This document shows positions 44,420 to 53,089 of a stretch of 64,000 nt of DNA, piece after piece. The DNA comes from Mycobacterium sp. 852002-51057_SCH5723018 (lineage in GTDB: Bacteria; Actinomycetota; Actinomycetes; Mycobacteriales; Mycobacteriaceae). Made by a program: the position numbers and the translations under genes. Under the pieces are notes generated by a model. That model ran no database searches. It saw only the letters and a list, made by a program, of their open reading frames with translations, and had not been told where the DNA came from. Numbering within the stretch: position 1 is the first letter of the stretch; every line of letters begins with the position of its first letter. The DNA lies in the NCBI RefSeq assembly GCF_001667035.1, contig NZ_LZIR01000004.1, positions 1 to 64,000 of the forward strand, in the 5' to 3' direction.

Positions 44420-44444
44420 GGCGTGTCGCGCCGTGAATTGCACA
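44420..44444. repeat. Dispersed 25-bp non-coding repeat, copy 2
   Basis: This is the second copy of the element at 74-98, with one mismatch. It lies in the 180-bp convergent gap between the gamma-CA-like and SnoaL-like genes, where no other feature is seen. Confidence 0.5.
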
Positions 44445-44457
44445 GTGAGCCGGTGGT

Positions 44458-44889
44458 TTAGCCCGAGACCTTCTTGGCGCTAGCGGCGGCGCGGTCCATC
44501 TCCCAGTACGCGCGCAGGGCGACCATCTGGCCCTCGTCGTTGGCCTTGTAGGTGAACACGCCTTCGGCGGTGATCTGATAATCGCCCGTGGTGATGAGGA
44601 TGTGGCCGACGTTGGCCTCCTCGTTGCCGCATTGGTAGGTGTCGCGGAACACGAACTCGATCTTGTCGGTGGGGGCGATGGCCTTGTCCCAGAACGCCGA
44701 GATCGCGTCGCGGCCCCGGTGCCCCGTGCCCTCGGGGTCGAAAGCCGACGGCCCGATAGGGTCCTCCACGATGGCGCCGTCGGCGAACACCGACAGCCAC
44801 GCCTCCTTGTCCCGGGCGATGACGGCCTCGCGGGAGCGGCGACCGGCCTCGTGGGCGGGGTGCTTGGTCTTGCTCTGAACGCCGGTCAT
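44458..44889 (-). CDS. SnoaL/NTF2-like protein
   Basis: A 143-residue ketosteroid-isomerase-like (SnoaL) fold: ARDKEAWLSVFADGAIVEDPIG, GRDAISAFWDKAI, then strands ending ALRAYWEMDR. The ATG at 44889 overlaps the ltp3 stop by four bases, so it belongs to the Rv3521-ltp4-ltp3 operon. It could bind or isomerise a steroid-CoA product of the Ltp enzymes; this is inference. It is not at this place in H37Rv as I recall. Confidence 0.85.
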   Translation of the reverse strand: MTGVQSKTKHPAHEAGRRSREAVIARDKEAWLSVFADGAIVEDPIGPSAFDPEGTGHRGRDAISAFWDKAIAPTDKIEFVFRDTYQCGNEEANVGHILITTGDYQITAEGVFTYKANDEGQMVALRAYWEMDRAAASAKKVSG

Positions 44890-46079
44890 GCCGGGACCGT
44901 TTCGGGCTTGTCCGCGCCGACCACCCACATGGAGTAGTACTGCGAACCCCCGCCATAGGCATGCCCCAACGCCTTTCGCGCGCCCGGCACCTGGTGGTCG
45001 CCGCCCTTGCCCATCACCTGGATCGCCGCCTCGGCGAAGCGAATCAGGCCCGACGCCCCGATCGGGTTGGACGACAGCACGCCGCCCGACGGGTTCACCG
45101 GTAGCCGTCCGCCGATCGCCGTCTCGCCGGCCTCGGTGAGCTTCCAGCCCTCGCCCTCGGGGGCAAATCCGAGGTTTTCCAACCACATCGGCTCGAACCA
45201 GGAGAACGGCACGTAGATTTCGGCGGCATCGATCTCGTCGATCGGGCTGGTGATGCCGGCCGCCTTCCACAGCGCGGCGGCCGCGTCGCGTCCGGCCCGC
45301 GGGCTGACCTGGTCACGGCCCGAGAACTGCAGCGGCTCGGTGCGCAGCGCGGTGGCATGGATCCACGCCACCGGATTGTCTTGCGCCAGCTGGGCTTCGG
45401 CGATCTCCTCGTTGCCGATGACCACCGCCGCCGCGCCGTCGGAGGATGGGCACGTCTCGTCGTAGCGGATCGGGTCCCACAGCATGGGGGAGTCCATCAC
45501 CTTCTCCAGGGTGATGTCGGGCTGGTGCAGGTGCGCCAGCGGGTTGCGGGCCCCGTTGAGCCGGTCCTTGACAGCGACCATGGCGCCGATGTTCAACGGT
45601 GCGCCCGAGCGGCGGATGTACGACCGCACGTGCGGTGCGAAATAGCCGCCCGCACCGGCACCGACGGGCTTGATGAAGGGGATCGGAATCGACAACGCCC
45701 ACATGGCGTTTGACTCCGACTGCTTCTCCCAGGCCATCGCCAGCACGCGCCGGTATTTTCCGGACTGCACCAGGCTGGCGGCCACCACCCCGGTGGAGCC
45801 GCCCACCGACCCCGCGGTGTGCACCCGGATCAGCGGCTTGCCGGTGGCTCCCATCGCGTCGGCCATGAACAGCTCGGGCATCATGACGCCCTCGAAGAAG
45901 TCGGGCGCCTTGCCCACCACGACGGCGTCAATGTCGTCGAAGGTGGAACCGGAGTCCTCCAGCGCCCGGTCGATGGACTCTCGCACCAGTCCGTTCATCG
46001 AAACGTCGTGGCGCTTGGTCACATACTTTGTCTGCCCGGTACCGAGTACCGCGGCTAGGTTTGCCCCTGCGCCGGCCAT
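44886..46079 (-). CDS. ltp3: Ltp3, thiolase-fold lipid-transfer-like protein
   Basis: A 397-residue SCP-x thiolase-like protein matching Rv3523. It has SAGSVGGSTGV-type glycine-rich active-site sequence (HTAGSVGGST near 84-93), ETCPSSDGAAAVV, and NPSGGVLSSNPIGASG. Ltp-type proteins act as aldolases or thiolases with DUF35 partners; the precise reaction of Ltp3 is unknown. It shares one base with the ltp4 stop and overlaps the SnoaL gene. Confidence 0.92.
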   Translation of the reverse strand: MAGAGANLAAVLGTGQTKYVTKRHDVSMNGLVRESIDRALEDSGSTFDDIDAVVVGKAPDFFEGVMMPELFMADAMGATGKPLIRVHTAGSVGGSTGVVAASLVQSGKYRRVLAMAWEKQSESNAMWALSIPIPFIKPVGAGAGGYFAPHVRSYIRRSGAPLNIGAMVAVKDRLNGARNPLAHLHQPDITLEKVMDSPMLWDPIRYDETCPSSDGAAAVVIGNEEIAEAQLAQDNPVAWIHATALRTEPLQFSGRDQVSPRAGRDAAAALWKAAGITSPIDEIDAAEIYVPFSWFEPMWLENLGFAPEGEGWKLTEAGETAIGGRLPVNPSGGVLSSNPIGASGLIRFAEAAIQVMGKGGDHQVPGARKALGHAYGGGSQYYSMWVVGADKPETVPA

Positions 46080-47143
46080 CAGTTCTTCCCTTCCATGACC
46101 GCAACCAGGTTCTGCTGCAGGGCGGGACCGCTGGTGGCGTGCGCCAGCACCCGCTCGGCCGAACCGTCCCAGATGTGTTGTGCCGCAAATCCGATGCGCT
46201 CGAGCCCGGCGACGAACATGGGGTTGGCCGCCAGCGTGCCGCCGGACGGATTGACTCTCGTCGCCCCGGGTATCCGGATGGCCTCCGCGATGATCAGATG
46301 CTGATGGCTGAAGGGCGCGTGAATCTCAGCCACGTCGAGGTTGCGGATGTACCCGCCGGTGGCCGCCTTGGTCGCCGCCGTGGTCGACGGTGACTCGGTG
46401 AGGTCGCGTACACCCAGCGATGGCGACTCGATGCGGTGTTCGATACCGGTGATCCAGGCCGGATTTTCGCGCAATTCGCGAGCGCGGTCATCGGCGGCGA
46501 GCACGATCGCGGCTGCCCCGTCGGTGATCGGTGCGATGTCGTGGCGCCGCAGCGGGTCGGCGAAGAACGGCCGCTCGAGCAGATCGTCCATGCTGACCGC
46601 CGGCGGCTCGGCGTCCACCCGGGGGGCGTTGGCAAGCGACTCGAACGCGACGCGCGCCATGTGCTCGAAGCTCCACTTGCCGGATTCGAGTCCCATGCGG
46701 GCCTGCAGTCCAGCCATCGACACCGAGTCCGGCCACAGCGGCGCGACCGTGTAGGGGTCGGTCTGCCGCGACAGGACGCGACGCAGGACTCCGGCCGAGG
46801 ACTTCCCGAAGCCGTACACCAGCGCGGTGTCGACCTCGCCGGTCAGGATCTTGATGTAGGCCTCGTAAAGGGCCCACGCCGCGTCCATCTCGACGTGCGA
46901 TTCGTTTATCGGGGGGACGGCACCGATCGAGTCGATGGCCGAGATGAACGAAAACGCCCGTCCGGCAAGGTAATCGGACGACCCCGAACACCAGAAGCCG
47001 ATGTCGGCCTTCGTGATGCCCAGGTCCTCATACAGCTGCGCGAAGCACGGCATCAACATCTCGACGCCGTTGGTGGTGCCGTCGGTGCGGCGGACATGCG
47101 GCGCGTGGGCAAAGCCGACGACCGCAATGTTGCGAGCGCTCAT
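46079..47143 (-). CDS. ltp4: Ltp4, thiolase-fold lipid-transfer-like protein
   Basis: A 354-residue SCP-x-like protein matching Rv3522. It has IGFWCSGSSDYLAG near 48-61, DGAAAIVLAADDRA and NPSGGTLAANPMF. It is probably a partner of Ltp3 and of the tandem DUF35 protein encoded at 47158-48150. The start is 14 bp after that gene. Reaction not established. Confidence 0.92.
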   Translation of the reverse strand: MSARNIAVVGFAHAPHVRRTDGTTNGVEMLMPCFAQLYEDLGITKADIGFWCSGSSDYLAGRAFSFISAIDSIGAVPPINESHVEMDAAWALYEAYIKILTGEVDTALVYGFGKSSAGVLRRVLSRQTDPYTVAPLWPDSVSMAGLQARMGLESGKWSFEHMARVAFESLANAPRVDAEPPAVSMDDLLERPFFADPLRRHDIAPITDGAAAIVLAADDRARELRENPAWITGIEHRIESPSLGVRDLTESPSTTAATKAATGGYIRNLDVAEIHAPFSHQHLIIAEAIRIPGATRVNPSGGTLAANPMFVAGLERIGFAAQHIWDGSAERVLAHATSGPALQQNLVAVMEGKN

Positions 47144-47157
47144 TGCAAGTAGGCCCT

Positions 47158-48150
47158 TTACAGGTGGTGCTTGTAGGTGTCGTACTCGGCGTCGGGTTCC
47201 CCGGTCGGCCGGAAGTACTCGATGTTATCGATGCCAAAACCCCACTGGTCGCGAGGTTTCCACACCGCCTCGACCCGCATCCCCATCCGCACCTCGTGGG
47301 CGTCGATGTCGGCGACCAGGTGCAAGAAGGGAATGTCGGCGCCGTCGAGCAGCACATAGGCGGCCACGTACGGCGGCTTGATGCGCTGCCCCTGGAATGG
47401 GATGTTGATGATCGCGAACGTCGTCACCGTGCCCTTGTCGGGCAGCTCGACGAACTCGGTGGTCGGCTGGCCGGTGGCCGGGTCGGCGCCGTGCGGCGGG
47501 AAGTACACCTTTCCGTTCTTGCCGGTCCGTGCGCCGAGCAACTTGCCCTCGGCGATGGCCCGCAGGTAGGCGCTCTCCTCGTGCGAGGCGGTGTGCTGAA
47601 TCGTCATCTCGATCGGGGTGACGATCATGGTGACCGGCTCTTGGTCGCCCGACGGCTGGGGGACCGGTTCGGGCTCGTCACCCAGTTCGAAGTAGGCGAT
47701 GTCGGTGATGGCGCCGACGGTCTCGTCGGCCCAGTGCACGTGCACCCGCGTGCCGGTGCGAACCGCGTCTGGTTCGCCGGCATCCACCGCGTGCATCAGC
47801 AGCGTGTCCGCGCCGTCCAGCTTGATCAGCGCCCAGGCGAAAGGCCGGTCCAGCGGCTGCCCCTCCAGCGGCTCGGGCTGCCACGTCCAGGACGCGACGG
47901 TGCCCACGGCCGACACCGGTACCATCTCGCCCAGCGGTTCATAGGTAACCGGGTCATATTCCGCCGGCGGGACGTGCACCCGGCGATCCGATCCGCGCAC
48001 CCCCAGGATGCGGCGTTCACGCAAGGCGGTGAAGAACTGGCCGAGCGTCGGGCCAACCGAACGGGTGTAGTCGAACGACAACGTCAGCGGCGCGGAAAGT
48101 GGTGGCTCAGGGTGGTCGATCAGGGATGGGCTGCTCGAACTGGCTGTCAC
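47158..48150 (-). CDS. Tandem DUF35 OB-fold protein, Rv3521 type
   Basis: A 330-residue protein with two DUF35-like halves: about 35-150 (ILGVRGSDRRVHVPP...) and about 195-310 (LLGARTGKNGKVYFPP...). Each starts with an L(L)G(A/V)R and VxxPP pattern, ends with an AYF/EYF segment, and lacks zinc-ribbon cysteines. By analogy with ChsH2-Ltp2, each half may dock one of the two downstream Ltp proteins. The start is GTG 48150, ten bases from a KstR palindrome. First gene of the Rv3521-ltp4-ltp3-SnoaL operon. Confidence 0.88.
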   Translation of the reverse strand: MTASSSSPSLIDHPEPPLSAPLTLSFDYTRSVGPTLGQFFTALRERRILGVRGSDRRVHVPPAEYDPVTYEPLGEMVPVSAVGTVASWTWQPEPLEGQPLDRPFAWALIKLDGADTLLMHAVDAGEPDAVRTGTRVHVHWADETVGAITDIAYFELGDEPEPVPQPSGDQEPVTMIVTPIEMTIQHTASHEESAYLRAIAEGKLLGARTGKNGKVYFPPHGADPATGQPTTEFVELPDKGTVTTFAIINIPFQGQRIKPPYVAAYVLLDGADIPFLHLVADIDAHEVRMGMRVEAVWKPRDQWGFGIDNIEYFRPTGEPDAEYDTYKHHL

Positions 48151-48159
48151 GCCTTCGAG

Positions 48160-48173
48160 TAGAACAGGTTCTA
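48160..48173. promoter_or_regulatory. KstR operator, Rv3521/Rv3520c types
   Basis: TAGAACAGGTTCTA is a near-symmetric KstR palindrome between the divergent GTG at 48150 and ATG at 48212. Confidence 0.92.
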
Positions 48174-48211
48174 AGTTTCGTTTCAACACTGGGTCGGGAA
48201 GGGCAGAGGCG

Positions 48212-49243
48212 ATGAAGCTAGGGCTGCAGCTGGGGTATTGGGGCGCTCAACCGCCGGGCAACGCGGGCGAGCTGGTCGCCGCGGCCGAGGAAGCCGGGTT
48301 CGACGCCGTGTTCACCGCCGAGGCGTGGGGATCCGACGCGTACACCCCGCTTGCCTGGCTGGGTTCGTCGACGCAGCGGGTGCGGCTGGGCACGTCGGTC
48401 GTGCAGCTGTCGGCGCGCACTCCGACGGCGTGCGCGATGGCCGCGCTGACGCTGGATCACTTGAGCGGGGGCCGGCACATCCTGGGGCTGGGCGTGTCCG
48501 GCCCGCAGGTGGTCGAGGGCTGGTACGGCCAGCGGTTCCCCAAGCCGCTGGCGCGCACCCGTGAGTACATCGACATCCTGCGGCAGGTGTGGGCCCGGGA
48601 GGCGCCGGTGACCAGTTCTGGACCGCACTACCCCCTGCCCCTGACGGGGTCTGAGACCACCGGCCTGGGCAAGGCGTTGAAGCCCATCACCCACCCGTTG
48701 CGCGCCGACATCCCGATCATGCTGGGCGCCGAGGGCCCCAAGAACGTCGCGCTGGCGGCCGAGATCTGCGACGGCTGGCTGCCCATCTTCTACACGCCGC
48801 GGATGGCCGACACCTATAACGAATGGCTCGACGAGGGTTTCGCCCGGCCCGGGGCGCGCCGCGGCCGCGAGGACTTCGAGATCTGCGCGACGGCCAACAT
48901 CGTCATCACCGACGACCGCAGCGCCGCCTTCGCGGCCATGAAGCCCTATCTGGCGCTCTACATGGGCGGCATGGGCGCAGAAGACACCAATTTCCACGCC
49001 GACGTCTACCGCCGGATGGGCTATGCCGAGGTCGTCGACGACGTGACGACACTTTTCCGCAGCAACCAGAAGGACAAGGCGGCCACGGTCATCCCCGACG
49101 AGCTGGTCGACGACGCCGCGATCGTGGGCGACGTGGACTACGTGCGTAAGCAAATCAAGGTGTGGGAGGCCGCCGGCGTGACCATGATGGTGGTTTCCGG
49201 CCGCAGCCCGGAGCAGGTCCGTGAGGTCGCCGCACTCATCTAG
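48212..49243 (+). CDS. F420-dependent LLM-class oxidoreductase, Rv3520c type
   Basis: A 343-residue luciferase-like TIM barrel with the F420-family opening KLGLQLGYWGAQPP and LGTSVVQLSARTPTACAMAALTLDHLSGGR region. It corresponds to Rv3520c, a putative F420-dependent steroid-locus reductase with unknown substrate. AGGGCAGAGG lies before the ATG. It sits divergent to the DUF35 gene across the KstR site. Confidence 0.9.
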   Translation: MKLGLQLGYWGAQPPGNAGELVAAAEEAGFDAVFTAEAWGSDAYTPLAWLGSSTQRVRLGTSVVQLSARTPTACAMAALTLDHLSGGRHILGLGVSGPQVVEGWYGQRFPKPLARTREYIDILRQVWAREAPVTSSGPHYPLPLTGSETTGLGKALKPITHPLRADIPIMLGAEGPKNVALAAEICDGWLPIFYTPRMADTYNEWLDEGFARPGARRGREDFEICATANIVITDDRSAAFAAMKPYLALYMGGMGAEDTNFHADVYRRMGYAEVVDDVTTLFRSNQKDKAATVIPDELVDDAAIVGDVDYVRKQIKVWEAAGVTMMVVSGRSPEQVREVAALI

Positions 49244-49262
49244 GCGGGGCTTGCCGGACCAA

Positions 49263-49276
49263 TAGAACGGGTTCTA
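49263..49276. promoter_or_regulatory. KstR operator, Rv3519-cyp142
   Basis: TAGAACGGGTTCTA matches the KstR pattern and is ten bases before the ATG at 49287, controlling the Rv3519-type gene and cyp142. Confidence 0.92.
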
Positions 49277-49286
49277 GATTGGCCGG

Positions 49287-50003
49287 ATGACAGCCTCGCA
49301 GCATACGATCGCGGGCACGGTATTGACGATGCCGGTGCGGATTCGCCAGGCGAATCAGCACATGGCGATGTTTTCCGTCGACGCCGACGCCGCGCAGCGG
49401 ATGATCGACTACAGCGGCCTGCAGGTCTGCCGCTACCTCCCCGGGCGTGCGATCGTGGTCCTGATGTTGATGCACTACATCGACGGCGACCTGGGCCAGT
49501 ACCACGAATTCGGTACCAGCGTGATGGTCAACCCGCCGGGTTCGAAGGCCGGCGGCCCGCGCGCGCTGCAGTCGGCCGGCGCGTTCATCCACCACCTGCC
49601 CGTCGACCAGCCGTTCACCCTGGAGGCCGGGACCAAGATCTGGGGATACCCAAAGGTCATGGCGGACTTCACCGTTCGGGACGGCCGTCAGTTCGGTTTC
49701 GACTGCACGGTCGACGGGCAACTGGTGGTCGACATGGAATTCGGCCGCGGCCTGCCGTTCCGGCTGACCCCGCGCCACCAAGAGCAGCGCACCTACTCGC
49801 ACCGTGACGGCGTCACGCGCGAGACCTCCTTCGAGCACACGCTCGACGGTGTGCGCACTCGCTTCGGCGGGGTCCGCATCCGGCTCGGTGACCACCCCTA
49901 CGCGAAAGAGCTGGCGTCGCTTGGCCTTCCGAAGCGCGCGATGTTGTCCAGTTCGGTTGAGAACGTGCAAATGACATTCGGCGACGCCCAGGAGATCTCA
50001 TGA
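49287..50003 (+). CDS. Acetoacetate decarboxylase-like protein, Rv3519 type
   Basis: A 238-residue acetoacetate decarboxylase superfamily protein. K117 and K123 in GTKIWGYPKVMADF correspond to the Schiff-base lysine region. It matches Rv3519, whose role is unknown; decarboxylase, aldolase or dehydratase chemistry on a keto-acid is possible. The stop overlaps cyp142 by ATGA. Confidence 0.87.
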   Translation: MTASQHTIAGTVLTMPVRIRQANQHMAMFSVDADAAQRMIDYSGLQVCRYLPGRAIVVLMLMHYIDGDLGQYHEFGTSVMVNPPGSKAGGPRALQSAGAFIHHLPVDQPFTLEAGTKIWGYPKVMADFTVRDGRQFGFDCTVDGQLVVDMEFGRGLPFRLTPRHQEQRTYSHRDGVTRETSFEHTLDGVRTRFGGVRIRLGDHPYAKELASLGLPKRAMLSSSVENVQMTFGDAQEIS

Positions 50004-51202
50004 CGGTGACTTCAGTGACCAGGCCCGACGTGGATCTGACCGACGGCGCGTTCTACGCGGGCGACTCCCGCGCCGTCTACCGCTGGATGCGGGAGAACGA
50101 GCCGGTGTTTCGAGACCGCAACGGATTGGCCGCCGCGTCGACCTATCAGGCCGTCATCGACGCCGAGCGCAACCCCGAGCTGTTCTCGAATGCCGGCGGC
50201 ATCCGACCCGACCAAGACGGGGTCGAGATGATGATCGAGATGGACGATCCCCAACATCTGTTGCGCCGCAAGCTCGTCAACTCCGGTTTCACCCGCAAGC
50301 GGGTGAAGGACCAGGAGGCGAAGATCGCTGCGTTGTGTGACACGCTGATCGACGCGGTGTGCGAACGCGGCCAATGCGACTTCGTGTGGGACCTCGCCGC
50401 GCCGCTGCCGATGGCGGTCATCGGCGACATGCTTGGTGTGCGTCCGGAGGAACGCAAGATGTTCCTCAAGTGGTCCGACGATCTCGTCAGCTTCTTGAGC
50501 AGCACTGCGGCTCAAGAGGATTTCCAGATCACCATGGATGCCTTCGCCGCCTACAGCGAATACATGATGGGGATGATCACGGCGCGTAAGGAGGAACCGA
50601 CCGACGACCTGGTCAGCGTCCTCGTGCACGCGGAGGTCGAGGGTTCGCGCCTGGAGGACCACCAGATCGTCACCGAGGTCCTGCTGCTGCTCATCGGCGG
50701 CGACGAGACCACGCGTCACACGCTGTCCGGCGGAACCAGGCAGCTGCTGCAGCACCCCGATCAGCACCGGCGGCTAGTCAACGACCTGGGATTGCTGCCC
50801 AACGCGATCGAAGAGATGCTGCGCTGGACCGCGCCGGTGAAGAACATGGCGCGCACGATCACCGCCGACACCGAATTCCACGGCGCCCGCCTGCGCCAGG
50901 GCGAAAAGATGATCCTGCTGTTCGAGTCGGCGAACTTCGACGAGAAGGTCTTCGAGGATCCGGAAAGCTTCGACATCGAGCGCTACCCGAACAACCACCT
51001 CGCGTTCGGCTTCGGAACGCACTTCTGCCTGGGCAACCAGCTCGCCCGGCTGGAGCTGTCGATCATGCAAACCCGCCTGCTGCAGCGTCTGCCGGATCTG
51101 CGACTGGCGTCGGACGACGAGCTGCCGCTGAGGCCGGCCAACTTCGTATCCGGCCTGGAGAAAATGCCAGTCGCCTTTACCCCGAGCGCACCGCTGGGCT
51201 AG
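50000..51202 (+). CDS. cyp142: CYP142, steroid C26-hydroxylase
   Basis: A 400-residue P450 matching Rv3518c. The heme ligand is C343 in AFGFGTHFCLGN; the I-helix GGDETTRH lies near 233-240 and ExxR is EEMLR at 271-275. CYP142 is a functionally overlapping partner of CYP125 with opposite C26 stereochemistry. The gene is intact and coupled to the Rv3519-type gene. A long hairpin follows 14 bp after the stop. Confidence 0.95.
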   Translation: MTVTSVTRPDVDLTDGAFYAGDSRAVYRWMRENEPVFRDRNGLAAASTYQAVIDAERNPELFSNAGGIRPDQDGVEMMIEMDDPQHLLRRKLVNSGFTRKRVKDQEAKIAALCDTLIDAVCERGQCDFVWDLAAPLPMAVIGDMLGVRPEERKMFLKWSDDLVSFLSSTAAQEDFQITMDAFAAYSEYMMGMITARKEEPTDDLVSVLVHAEVEGSRLEDHQIVTEVLLLLIGGDETTRHTLSGGTRQLLQHPDQHRRLVNDLGLLPNAIEEMLRWTAPVKNMARTITADTEFHGARLRQGEKMILLFESANFDEKVFEDPESFDIERYPNNHLAFGFGTHFCLGNQLARLELSIMQTRLLQRLPDLRLASDDELPLRPANFVSGLEKMPVAFTPSAPLG

Positions 51203-51216
51203 ATGGCTTGGCTTCG

Positions 51217-51278
51217 CGTCGAGCGTGAAACTGTTGCGAGAAAACAGCGAAAACCTCGCGACAGTTTCACATTCGGCG
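51217..51278. repeat. Long hairpin element, copy 1
   Basis: The arms GAGCGTGAAACTGTTGCGAG and their near-perfect complement (ending in AGTTTCAC and a CGGCG flank) enclose a short A-rich loop. A homologous hairpin lies at 52139-52200, so the two flank the broken DUF559 gene. It may terminate cyp142 transcription; it overlaps the last codons of the pseudogene. Confidence 0.78.
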
Positions 51279-52106
51279 TTCCCACGCCGCTGATACCCGG
51301 CCGATGATTCCACCCGCAGTGTCTTCGGCCGTGATCCGGACGTCGATCCAGCCCAACTCTGCGAGCGCCTCGGCGCGCCTGATGTCCCTATTGAATCGCC
51401 GGCGGTCGGTGCGGTGCTGATCGCCCTCGTAGTCCGCCGCAATCTTCACGTCCTCCCAGCCCATGTCGAGGACTGCGACCAGCTGGCCGTATTGGTCGCG
51501 CACCGGAATCTGCGTGCGCGGCCGCGGAAAGCCACCCCGAATGAGCAATAGGCGCAGTCAGGTTTCGCGGGGTGACTCCGCACCGGCGTCGACGAGGTCC
51601 AGCATGCTGAGCGCCCGTCGGATGCCTCGGCGTCCCTTGTAGCGCTCGGCAAGTAGCTCGATATCGGCCATCTTGAGGTGAGTCGCTCGGGCGAGGGAAT
51701 CAATCAGAGCGACCGCCCTGTCGATGGGATACCGCGACGCCAGGTCGAGTGCGGTGCGGGCCGGCGTCGTCACCGGCATCCCGTGGACCATCGCAACCTC
51801 GTCGTCCGCGATGCGATCAGCCCAGGTGCGGATCATCCTGGGCGCGTGGCGATTTTGGTAGATGAGTTCGGCCGGTGCCTTTCCATTGATCCACTTTGCG
51901 CCGTGCAGCGCCGCGGCCGAGCGGCCCGCGACGACGCCGCGCCGCCGCGACCACAACCACGCCGCCTCGGCACGCACCGCGGCAGTTATCTCGGTGCCGC
52001 GGGGTACGTAGACGTCGCGGTGGATCGCCACGAACCTGCTGCGCAGGGCATACGGTGTCGCACGGCGGGATGCGGCGGCCTCGCTACCTATGAACGGCTC
52101 TCCCAT
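51267..52106 (-). pseudogene. DUF559-type gene with internal stop, Rv3517 type
   Basis: A single frame of 280 codons is interrupted by one TGA at 51558-51560. Upstream codes an AbiEi/DUF559-like N-terminal part (192 residues from the longest start). Downstream, in the same frame, codes the endonuclease-like end (MGWEDVKIAADYEGDQHR). The flanks read SPRET-stop-LRLLLIRGG, where the family usually has Trp, so a TGG to TGA change is the simplest cause. The ATG at 52106 gives the full expected length. Sequencing error or strain-specific loss are both possible. Confidence 0.83.
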
Positions 52107-52138
52107 GGGCGGGAGTGTGCCGGGCAGGACCGACACCT

Positions 52139-52200
52139 CGCCGAGTGTGAAACTGCCGCGAAAAAATGGCCGAAACCTCGCAACAGCTTCACGCTCGGCG
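52139..52200. repeat. Long hairpin element, copy 2
   Basis: CGCCGAGTGTGAAACTG pairs with CAGCTTCACGCTCGGCG, and the stem extends about 23 bp. It is homologous to the hairpin at 51217-51278. It lies between echA19's 3' end and the DUF559 pseudogene start. Confidence 0.78.
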
Positions 52201-52212
52201 CGAATGAGAGCG

Positions 52213-53025
52213 TCAGCGGTTCTGGAAGTTGGGCTTGCGCTTCTCGGCGAACGCGCGCGGCCCTTCCTTGGCGTCGTCGGACAGGAACACCTTGATGCCG
52301 ATCTGGGTGTCGATCTTGAAGGCGTCGTTCTCGTTGAGGCCCTCGGTTTCGCGGATCGCCCGCAGGATGGCCTGCACCGCCAGCGGGCCGTTGTTCTCGA
52401 TCACCTCGGCAATCTCCAGCGCCTTCGCCAGCGCCTGACCGTCGGGGACGATGTAGCCGATCAGGCCCATCTCCTTGGCCTCGGCGGCGGTGATGTGCCG
52501 GCCCGTCAGCAGCAGGTCGCACGCCACGGTGTAGGGAATCTGGCGCACCAGCCGCACGGCCGAACCGCCCATCGGATACAGGCTCCACTTGGCTTCCGAG
52601 ATGCCGAACTTGGCGCTCTCGCCGGCGACCCGGATGTCGGTGCCCTGCAGGATCTCGGTGCCGCCGGCGATGGCGGGCCCCTCGACGGCCGCGATCAGCG
52701 GCTTCGTCAGCCGTCGACCCTTCAGCAGAGCGTCGATACGTGACGGGTCGTAGCTACCGTCCTTGAACGACTCGCCCGGCGGCTTCTTGGTTGCCGCCTT
52801 GAGATCCATGCCCGCGCAAAAGTAGCCACCGGCCCCGGTGAGGATGCAGCAGCGGATGTCGGGATCGTTGTCGACGCGGTCCCACGCCTGCACCATGATT
52901 TCCATCATTTCGGTGCTCAGGGCGTTGCGGGCGTGCGGCCGGTTCAGCGTGACGATCAGGGTGTGACCACGCTGCTCCACCAGGGCGTCAGGTCCGGTTG
53001 GTTCGTTTGCTGGGGCCTCAGCCAC
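52213..53025 (-). CDS. echA19: EchA19, enoyl-CoA hydratase of side-chain oxidation
   Basis: A 270-residue crotonase matching Rv3516. The oxyanion region is [14 protein letters not shown] and the active-site loop is [18 protein letters not shown], with [16 protein letters not shown]. EchA19 hydrates cholesterol side-chain enoyl-CoA. The start is GTG 53025, supported by GAAAGGCGG upstream. The N-terminus carries a short variable Ala/Glu/Pro extension. Confidence 0.94.
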   Translation of the reverse strand: MAEAPANEPTGPDALVEQRGHTLIVTLNRPHARNALSTEMMEIMVQAWDRVDNDPDIRCCILTGAGGYFCAGMDLKAATKKPPGESFKDGSYDPSRIDALLKGRRLTKPLIAAVEGPAIAGGTEILQGTDIRVAGESAKFGISEAKWSLYPMGGSAVRLVRQIPYTVACDLLLTGRHITAAEAKEMGLIGYIVPDGQALAKALEIAEVIENNGPLAVQAILRAIRETEGLNENDAFKIDTQIGIKVFLSDDAKEGPRAFAEKRKPNFQNR

Positions 53026-53070
53026 GGCTACCGCCTTTCGGTCCACGTTGGGGGTGAGCTTGTCAAGAAA

Positions 53071-53084
53071 TGTAACACGTTCTA
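53071..53084. promoter_or_regulatory. KstR operator, echA19/fadD19
   Basis: TGTAACACGTTCTA fits TnnAACnnGTTnnA. It lies 46 bp upstream of echA19 and six bases upstream of the fadD19 GTG. Confidence 0.9.
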
Positions 53085-53089
53085 ATTTG

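Noticed and set aside
51558..51560. Selenocysteine reading of the TGA in the DUF559-type gene
   Set aside because: The position is normally Trp, no SECIS-like hairpin was seen directly after it, and mycobacteria of this group do not need it here; nonsense mutation is simpler.
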